Assembly: GCA_028696285.1 (NCBI GenBank)
Contig: JAQVHJ010000107.1
Span: 1-7,489, forward strand
Source of the DNA: a bacterium
GTDB taxonomy: Bacteria; AUK180; JAQVHJ01
Direction of reading: 5' to 3'
DNA: 7,489 bases
Part shown: piece by piece, positions 1-4,900 of the stretch
Numbering within the stretch: position 1 is the first letter of the stretch
How the letters are laid out: every line of letters starts with the position of its first letter
Made by a program: the position numbers and the translations under genes
Notes under the pieces: generated by a model
Database searches by the model: none
Told to the model about the DNA's origin: nothing
What the model saw: the letters and a program-made list of their open reading frames with translations, nothing else

Positions 1-3000
1 CCCAGCCCCAGCCACCGTCATAATGCTGCATATCATAAAGCATTTGAAGACCCTTCTCTACCATCTCGGGAAGCTTCTCTAAAATTGCCGGTTCCTTCAA
101 ACCTAATTTCTGAATAGTCTGGGCAACCATAACATCGGGTAAAAACCTGCTCATTGTCTGTTCCACACACCCGTACGGGAACCCTATTAAATATTCAAGT
201 GAATCAAACATTGTTCCTGCTAATGATGCTGTTGTGAGAATATTCAATTCAGATGCTTCAAGAATCGCAGTCTCGGGAATATTAACTGTCAAAACAATCT
301 TCTCTTCACCATCCTTAATTACCCCGGAATTATTATCGAATCTCTTCAGGCCATGCGGAAGGATTGGGATCTTCAGTTTCATTGCATCAGATTCTTCATC
401 CGTTAGGCCCTTTAGAATAAACTCTGCTTCACCGGGTTTTTCAGCAAGGATCATCCAGTCAAACCTGTAATCGTCTGTAGGGGCAATATTATATTTCTGG
501 CTTGCGCCGGTCTCCAATTTTACTCCGGTTGCAGTTAACTCTGCACGGACATTCTTCTCTGTTTTAAGATAGTTATGGACAATTCCTGAAACAGTTAAAT
601 GATCATCCTGCGTAATAAATCGCGGGAGCTGAAGCCGGACTAATAATGGTTTGAATGTAGTGATCTCATGTGTGGACATCCCAACTTGCGTCTCTAATGA
701 AATGCCCCTGACCGTAGTTCTCCAGCTGGTTAATGTGTCAGGCATCTTAATCTTTATAACCGAAACACCGTCTGCATCGGTTACAAGAACAGGATTCCAG
801 AATGCGGTATCGGGAAAATACTCACGAATCTCAGGTTCCTTCTCCCCGCCGTTATCCTGGACAAAACCGAGTGCGTCTGCTGCGCTCTTTTCTGAGACTT
901 CCATTGTCACTGAAGTTGCAACAGGTTTTGGAGCGTTTGCCGGACCTTCTCCACCGGCAGTTCTCGATACTGAACCATCTTCCATATCAATGGATTGTCT
1001 CCCGTAATAATAAATGTAAAACGAATTGTTTGTCCGAACCTGGTTCCAGATCCTGTTAAAGTAGAATTTCTTAAGGTCTTCCGCAAACTCCTCCTGGATA
1101 TAGTACAGTGACGAATCAACCATCCCGAGAGAGAGTTCACAGATCACAGGCTTACCGTTTCCGTCCTTAACTGTGACCTTGATTTCGGCTTCTTCCCCGG
1201 GTTTATATACCTGCTTGTCTGAAGCTATTGAAATGTCGAGAAATTTCTTTTTCGGGGGTACAACAACATTCTTTGTAATTGCATTGATCTTATTATCCTT
1301 AATTACATTTAAGGAAATATAGAAATTAGGCGAATGCATATCCTTAATTTCAAAATCAACGATAGAAGTATTCGTGTCGATCTTGATCATCTTATACCCA
1401 AGAATGCCATCCCCTTCAAATGTCAGGATCCCCCAGCATTCATTAAACGGAGATTGAATTACTGCAGTTCCCTTGTCTCCGATTTCATAAGAGTCCTTAT
1501 CAAGAATTATATTCAAGGTCTGGTAATTGAAATATTCATTATAGGTATAATCCGCTACATAGAAACTCCTGTTTGCGATTACATCCCTTCCCTTCCTATC
1601 CTTTGCCGTAATCGTCACATAGAAGTTTCCCTTCTCGTCCGTTTCAAACTCATAAACACCGCTCCCGTTCTTCTCCGTTTTTATCTTCTCTGTTAGAAGG
1701 TCAACATACTCACCTTTCTTATCTCTCCAGACATATTTTGTTATCTTGATCTCGCCTTCAAACGGGACCGGGTTCCCTAAGATATCCTTCCCTGAAAAAT
1801 TAAGCAGGACTTTATCCCCGGGTTTATAAATATATTTATCTGTATTTAATGAAATGCTGTATTCCGCCATTGCTACCTTTACGGTTGTCGTGCCTTCTAT
1901 CATTCTTCGGGACTTATCTGTTACCCTGACTTTTACTGTATAATTCGCATCATACTTCAGCTCGGCCGATTTAAATTTAATTAATGCCTGGCCCTTTGAA
2001 TCTGTCGTTGTTTTTCCCTGCTTATACAACGTTCCCTGACCGTAATAATTTCCGTAATAGTAATTGTCTTCATAATACCATTTATACGGATAATAATACC
2101 AATACGGGATATAGAACTGACTCTGATAAATCCAATACTCTACCTCACCGTTCTTAACAGCTTCTCCAAAGTAATACTTTACATCAACATTAACCTCAAG
2201 TTCATCTCCGGCAATATAAGAAGATTTAACCGGGTTAACTGTCATCTTGAATTCGGGCTTCTTATACTCCTCAACTCGGAAGGCCTGGTTCTGGGAATAG
2301 CCATAATATCCGTATCCATAGTTATATACCTGCTTCCCTTCCGAATCATAAACAAGGTAATTGTACCAGCCAAGCGACGCTTCATCCGCAAGGTCAAATG
2401 AATCGTTGACGCTCCCGTATTCGTTCGTCTTTATCTTCTTCTCGTAAACCTTTTCACCGTTAGGATTATTAATTACTATCTTGAACTCCTTATCCGATGG
2501 TATGGAATATGTCAGGGAATCAACCTTGTCCCTGAAAAACATTTTAAATTGAACCTTCTGCGCAGGACGGTAAACAGGCCTTTCAGGATAAAAATAAACC
2601 TTCGTCTGCTGGTTATAATTATAACTGTAATTATATACATTAATAAAGCTGATATCGTTCTCAACCAGAACATTAAAATCATAGACAGAGTAATTTTTCT
2701 TGTCACGGCATTCAAGGCGGATCACTCCATCCTTATCTGTTGTGCCGGTCGCAATCTTCAGATTATTACTGAAAGCCGTAACCTTTGCATCCTTAACAGG
2801 CGCTCCGGTCGTCTTATCAACTACAAAAAGGAAAATATTATCATTATCACTCTTTGAAATTATTCCGACCTGTGAAACAGATACAATTGTAGAAGATGTT
2901 AAATCCTCCCCGTCAACCTTCGCCTTTACAACATATAACCCCGCTTCCAACTGGCCGAGCTCTATATTTCCGTAAAAATTCTTCTTTTCAAATATCTTTG

Positions 3001-3694
3001 TAATCTCTTTTATCTTATCCTTCTCAGTAAAATTAAAGGAGTACGGATCAATCGATTGGAACGGAACTGTAACCTTGGCATTATCAACTTTGTAAACAAT
3101 AAACACTACCTGCTTAATGTTATTTATACTCACATAAACATGGGCTTTATCCTTCGGCGTAAATGATGATTGGGTGTACATCTGCATGTAGATATTCTTG
3201 GAATAATAATAGTAATTTACAACCTGATATGAATATTTTCCCTTGGGGAATTTCTCAATATAACGCTTACACCACTTCTCTATGTCAGCATTATTCTTGC
3301 CCCAGTCGTATGAATAATAATATTGAACTATTGAATAATACGCAAGTTCAATGTTAGGACTGTCTTTATATTTCTTTTCAAATGCCTTTAACTCCTTCTC
3401 AAAACTCTTCTTCTCCTGGAGTAACTTAAGGATTTCTGCTAAATCCACCTTCTCTTCTTCTGAAACTGTATATGATTTTTCCGTTTCCTTTGAAGTTTGC
3501 GGCTTCAATATCGGTTCCGGTTTCTCAAGGTAAACCATCGTGCTCGTCTCTGCCCACTCCGGCCTTGCTACCCCGGTCGGAGTTGGAGTCAATGGACTCG
3601 GTTTTACCTCGTCCCCTCCGGGACACCCGGATAGTAATAGAATAGAAAAAATAAAAATTACCCCAAATACAGAAAATCGAGTAAAGGATTTCAT
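1..3694 (-). CDS. Bacterial alpha-2-macroglobulin lipoprotein (3' end outside window)
   Basis: Seen: an open frame of 1231 codons without a stop or frameshift, running off the left edge. Residues 1-24 form a lipoprotein signal peptide (hydrophobic 7-21, lipobox L21-S-G-C24), followed by a Pro/Thr-rich linker and a TPR-like helical region (about 80-172). Macroglobulin-type beta domains follow, with hallmarks VGIIS at 276, RPVYRP at 372, FRVEEYKKPEF at 472, YKPGD around 625 and VYKPGEE at 829. A low-complexity bait-like stretch lies at about 904-957, then the A2M core motif EYFPDTAFWNP (958-968) and TSW991R. The thioester site is PYGCVEQ, with Cys1176 and Gln1179. The window stops in the thioester domain at DGGWGWG. 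Family knowledge: bacterial members (E. coli YfhM/ECAM type) are periplasmic traps that bind attacking proteases covalently. Inference: the same role here. The start has a strong Shine-Dalgarno and its own promoter. Oddity: a very tyrosine-rich insert at 528-552. Partner genes such as pbpC cannot be seen. Confidence 0.95.
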   Translation of the reverse strand, partial: MKSFTRFSVFGVIFIFSILLLSGCPGGDEVKPSPLTPTPTGVARPEWAETSTMVYLEKPEPILKPQTSKETEKSYTVSEEEKVDLAEILKLLQEKKSFEKELKAFEKKYKDSPNIELAYYSIVQYYYSYDWGKNNADIEKWCKRYIEKFPKGKYSYQVVNYYYYSKNIYMQMYTQSSFTPKDKAHVYVSINNIKQVVFIVYKVDNAKVTVPFQSIDPYSFNFTEKDKIKEITKIFEKKNFYGNIELGQLEAGLYVVKAKVDGEDLTSSTIVSVSQVGIISKSDNDNIFLFVVDKTTGAPVKDAKVTAFSNNLKIATGTTDKDGVIRLECRDKKNYSVYDFNVLVENDISFINVYNYSYNYNQQTKVYFYPERPVYRPAQKVQFKMFFRDKVDSLTYSIPSDKEFKIVINNPNGEKVYEKKIKTNEYGSVNDSFDLADEASLGWYNYLVYDSEGKQVYNYGYGYYGYSQNQAFRVEEYKKPEFKMTVNPVKSSYIAGDELEVNVDVKYYFGEAVKNGEVEYWIYQSQFYIPYWYYYPYKWYYEDNYYYGNYYGQGTLYKQGKTTTDSKGQALIKFKSAELKYDANYTVKVRVTDKSRRMIEGTTTVKVAMAEYSISLNTDKYIYKPGDKVLLNFSGKDILGNPVPFEGEIKITKYVWRDKKGEYVDLLTEKIKTEKNGSGVYEFETDEKGNFYVTITAKDRKGRDVIANRSFYVADYTYNEYFNYQTLNIILDKDSYEIGDKGTAVIQSPFNECWGILTFEGDGILGYKMIKIDTNTSIVDFEIKDMHSPNFYISLNVIKDNKINAITKNVVVPPKKKFLDISIASDKQVYKPGEEAEIKVTVKDGNGKPVICELSLGMVDSSLYYIQEEFAEDLKKFYFNRIWNQVRTNNSFYIYYYGRQSIDMEDGSVSRTAGGEGPANAPKPVATSVTMEVSEKSAADALGFVQDNGGEKEPEIREYFPDTAFWNPVLVTDADGVSVIKIKMPDTLTSWRTTVRGISLETQVGMSTHEITTFKPLLVRLQLPRFITQDDHLTVSGIVHNYLKTEKNVRAELTATGVKLETGASQKYNIAPTDDYRFDWMILAEKPGEAEFILKGLTDEESDAMKLKIPILPHGLKRFDNNSGVIKDGEEKIVLTVNIPETAILEASELNILTTASLAGTMFDSLEYLIGFPYGCVEQTMSRFLPDVMVAQTIQKLGLKEPAILEKLPEMVEKGLQMLYDMQHYDGGWGW

Positions 3695-3700
3695 CTCCAC

Positions 3701-3705
3701 CCTCC
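3701..3705 (-). promoter_or_regulatory. Ribosome binding site of the macroglobulin gene
   Basis: The minus strand reads GGAGG six bases ahead of the ATG at 3694, a near-ideal Shine-Dalgarno. It fixes the start, and the lipoprotein signal peptide begins directly at this ATG. Confidence 0.85.
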
Positions 3706-3722
3706 AAATTTTTAATGAATTT

Positions 3723-3757
3723 ATTATAAATGTATCACATCTAATGAACAAAGTCAA
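3723..3757 (-). promoter_or_regulatory. Probable sigma70-type promoter of the macroglobulin gene
   Basis: On the minus strand TTGACT (3757-3752, five of six consensus bases) is followed after 17 bases by TACATT (3734-3729, four of six). A perfect TATAAT lies directly downstream (3728-3723). It has its own 17-base-spaced but weak upstream partner, TTGTTC (3751-3746). Transcription would start about 20-30 bases before the ATG, leaving a short leader. Which -10 is used cannot be told from sequence. The promoter supports independent transcription from the genes to the right. Confidence 0.6.
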
Positions 3758-3813
3758 TCACATTTCTATTCTTACTTACGAGTATTTTCAAATTTAATTT
3801 TGATAAAAAAACA

Positions 3814-3824
3814 GGGACGGCCCC
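3814..3824. repeat. Small GC palindrome-like element with A-rich flanks
   Basis: GGGACGGCCCC can form only a 3-bp GGG/CCC stem. It sits between A tracts on the plus strand (T tracts on the minus strand, with TTTTTTT following the stem). Short GGGAC...GTCCC motifs in A/T tracts recur as REP-like elements in many uncultivated bacterial genomes (general knowledge). As a terminator for leftward transcription it would be weak. It lies about 60 bp upstream of the macroglobulin promoter. Confidence 0.35.
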
Positions 3825-3847
3825 AAAAAAAGTTGAAAAATTAAATA

Positions 3848-3870
3848 TTAGTGGAGAGTGGGGTGTGGAG
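3848..3870 (+). repeat. 23-bp purine-rich direct repeat, copy 1
   Basis: A G-rich stretch beginning TTAGTGGAGAGTGGGG and ending GTGTGGAG is identical to the copy at 3976-3998. It is followed by more G-rich sequence (GGTGGATGG), so the stretch might form a weak two-tetrad quadruplex; that is speculation. Its function is unknown. Confidence 0.8.
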
Positions 3871-3905
3871 GGTGGATGGTGATGATGGTATACATGAATT
3901 GTTAT

Positions 3906-3968
3906 AACGTTATTTGTCATTGCGTTGCTTGTTCAGAGTTAAGCGAAGGACCTGGCGAAGCAATTTCT
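3906..3968 (+). repeat. Degenerate GTCATTGCG...GCGAAGCAAT repeat, copy A
   Basis: The element starts AACGTTATTTGTCATTGCG and ends GGCGAAGCAATTTCT. Its outer 19 bases are inverted, with one mismatch, at 4067-4085 (copy B). Elements of the form GTCATTGCGAG...GAAGCAATCTC are widespread intergenic repeats in many unrelated bacteria (general knowledge). ATTGC and GCAAT at the two ends could pair as a hairpin. Confidence 0.65.
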
Positions 3969-3975
3969 ATTCAAT

Positions 3976-3998
3976 TTAGTGGAGAGTGGGGTGTGGAG
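3976..3998 (+). repeat. 23-bp purine-rich direct repeat, copy 2
   Basis: Identical over 23 bases to 3848-3870, with 105 bp between the copies. Similarity then breaks down (AGCGGATAG here against GGTGGATGG). The interval between the two copies contains one GTCATTGCG-type element, so a duplicated target or composite repeat is possible. Confidence 0.8.
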
Positions 3999-4045
3999 AG
4001 CGGATAGAAATTGTGAATCGTGATTCGGAATTCGAAAAACAAAGA

Positions 4046-4085
4046 GAGATTGCTTCGCTTATTGCTCGCAATGACAAATTACGTT
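4046..4085 (-). repeat. GTCATTGCG...GCGAAGCAAT repeat, copy B (inverted)
   Basis: Read on the minus strand, this is the cleanest copy: GTCATTGCGAGCAATAAGCG followed by AAGCAATCTC. It faces copy A, so 3906-4085 forms a large imperfect inverted repeat with one copy of the 23-bp repeat inside. This geometry resembles a MITE or paired REP unit, but no transposase gene is present. Confidence 0.7.
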
Positions 4086-4108
4086 ATTGAAATTGTTGAC
4101 GAATGAGA

Positions 4109-4179
4109 GTCATTGCGTTATCGAGATGAAGTCGAGATCTAGCTAGCGTCAGCGTAACAAAGTGAAGCGTGGTAATCTA
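4109..4179 (+). repeat. GTCATTGCG-type repeat, copy C (expanded, degenerate)
   Basis: It begins GTCATTGCGTTATCGAG and ends AAGCGTGGTAATCTA. This is the same start and a corrupted form of the usual GCAATCT end, with an insert carrying GAAGTCGAGATCTAGCTAG. That insert recurs in altered form at 4362-4393. Confidence 0.55.
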
Positions 4180-4213
4180 TTATTGTATTACAAACATTTG
4201 ATACACATTGTAG

Positions 4214-4233
4214 GGGCTTCCGGCCGGAAGCCC
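4214..4233. repeat. Perfect 20-bp palindrome (REP-like hairpin)
   Basis: GGGCTTCCGGCCGGAAGCCC is self-complementary over all 20 bases and is preceded by TTGTAGG. TTGTAGGGGC plus a GC-rich palindrome is a common form of dispersed intergenic repeat. It could slow or stop transcription from either side, but no adjacent T-tract makes it a classic terminator (the plus side has TTCTTTGGGAAATTTTTT, the minus side CTACAATG). Confidence 0.75.
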
Positions 4234-4339
4234 TTCTTTGGGAAATTTTTTATAGCTTCCGTTTCAGGGTAAATCTATTATGGCTTACCTCCCCGGATAC
4301 CCGTATCATTTGAACAAAATACATCATCAGGTCAAAATA

Positions 4340-4409
4340 CGTGATTCGGAAGAGAAAGATGGAAGTCGAGAGCTAACTAGTGTAAGCGAAGCGTCAATCG
4401 CGTTATTTG
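4340..4409 (+). repeat. Repeat debris reaching the stop codon of the small protein gene
   Basis: CGTGATTCGGAA at 4340-4351 repeats 4019-4030. GAAGTCGAGAGCTAACTAG from 4362 matches the insert of copy C (from 4128) with a few changes and a short deletion. CGTTATTTG at 4401-4409 repeats 3908-3916. The debris therefore extends up to and into the stop codon (4403-4405) of the gene on the minus strand. Confidence 0.5.
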
Positions 4410-4855
4410 CAGACCTGGAAATGAGTTTCGAAGTGGTACATGGTTGTGGTAACTGCGGGGATATAATCGAATGCCTTGGGTGGAATCCCGGTAAACTCAC
4501 CTGATTCATACCCGATATACACCTTTTTATCTCCAGGTTTCGGTTCTTCAATTCCTGACCATGAAAAAAATCTCAGAGTGATTGTAATATCCTTGGTTAA
4601 TTTCTGTCCGTTGATCATTTGAACCTTAAATAAAATTTTCCCCATATCATTCTTGTACCCGGTCTCAGAAGAATCGATAACCTCTCCCTGAATCTCTGCA
4701 ATCTCCCCGAGCGGTTTTCCCAATTGACCAATCACATAGATAGTGGATCCAATCTCAGAGTAGTTGATATTTGTTTCCATCTGCTTACTTCCTGAAATGA
4801 TTAGAATTCCTAATACCGATAAAATTATGAGTATTGTCTTAGTTTTACCTGACAT
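4403..4855 (-). CDS. Small exported hypothetical protein (150 aa)
   Basis: I do not recognise a named family. Seen: Met-Ser-Gly-Lys-Thr-Lys followed by a hydrophobic stretch (about residues 8-20, ILIILSVLGILII), that is, a signal peptide or membrane anchor. It is followed by S-G-S-K-Q, which looks like a lipobox with Ser where the lipidated Cys would be. The mature part is soluble and beta-rich, with a Gly-rich IYVIGQLGKPLGEI segment, a central ITITLRFFSW strand, and an FTGIPPKAFDYIPAV stretch near the C-terminus, ending FQVCK. The start is well supported by GGAGG seven bases ahead. The gene lies 45 bases behind the large secreted protein on the same strand, so co-transcription and a shared envelope role are likely (inference). 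The stop codon lies in repeat-derived sequence, so the last residues could have been altered by an insertion. Confidence 0.82.
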   Translation of the reverse strand: MSGKTKTILIILSVLGILIISGSKQMETNINYSEIGSTIYVIGQLGKPLGEIAEIQGEVIDSSETGYKNDMGKILFKVQMINGQKLTKDITITLRFFSWSGIEEPKPGDKKVYIGYESGEFTGIPPKAFDYIPAVTTTMYHFETHFQVCK

Positions 4856-4862
4856 TATTCTT

Positions 4863-4867
4863 CCTCC
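4863..4867 (-). promoter_or_regulatory. Ribosome binding site of the small exported protein gene
   Basis: The minus strand reads GGAGG seven bases before the ATG at 4855. It sits inside the 45-base gap after the TAG of the large gene. The A/T-rich remainder of the gap shows no clear terminator, which fits a two-gene operon. Confidence 0.75.
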
Positions 4868-4900
4868 ATAATTAATATAATAAAAAATTCAGAGAAATTC

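Larger units (their letters stand above)
3695..4402. other. Repeat-rich intergenic region, no gene
   Basis: About 700 bp separate the small exported protein gene from the macroglobulin gene. No frame has both a credible ribosome binding site and a protein-like composition. From left to right it holds the macroglobulin promoter, a GGGACGGCCCC element, two copies of a 23-bp direct repeat, three to four degenerate GTCATTGCG-type elements, and a 20-bp perfect palindrome. The part from about 4243 to 4339 shows nothing I can name. No convincing stem plus T-tract terminator was found for the upstream operon. Confidence 0.75.

Noticed and set aside
651..1696. Several plus-strand reading frames of 64-120 aa across 234-3797
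   Set aside because: They lie antisense to the continuous macroglobulin frame, which has clear family motifs throughout, so they are shadows.
3525..3707. Minus-strand 60-aa frame starting at 3707
   Set aside because: It overlaps the start of the macroglobulin in another frame, and its ATG falls inside the Shine-Dalgarno region. The macroglobulin frame has the lipoprotein signal.
3848..3998. 23-bp direct repeats as a CRISPR array
   Set aside because: Only two copies, 105 bp apart, purine-rich and non-palindromic, with no cas genes. The spacing and content fit dispersed repeats.
4214..4260. Rho-independent terminator at the 20-bp palindrome
   Set aside because: The stem is good but there is no T-tract directly after it on either strand. 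The plus-side T run is about 11 bases away, and no gene runs in that direction.
4280..4504. Plus-strand 74-aa reading frame
   Set aside because: It overlaps the 3' part of the minus-strand small protein and repeat debris, has no ribosome binding site, and its product lacks recognisable domains.
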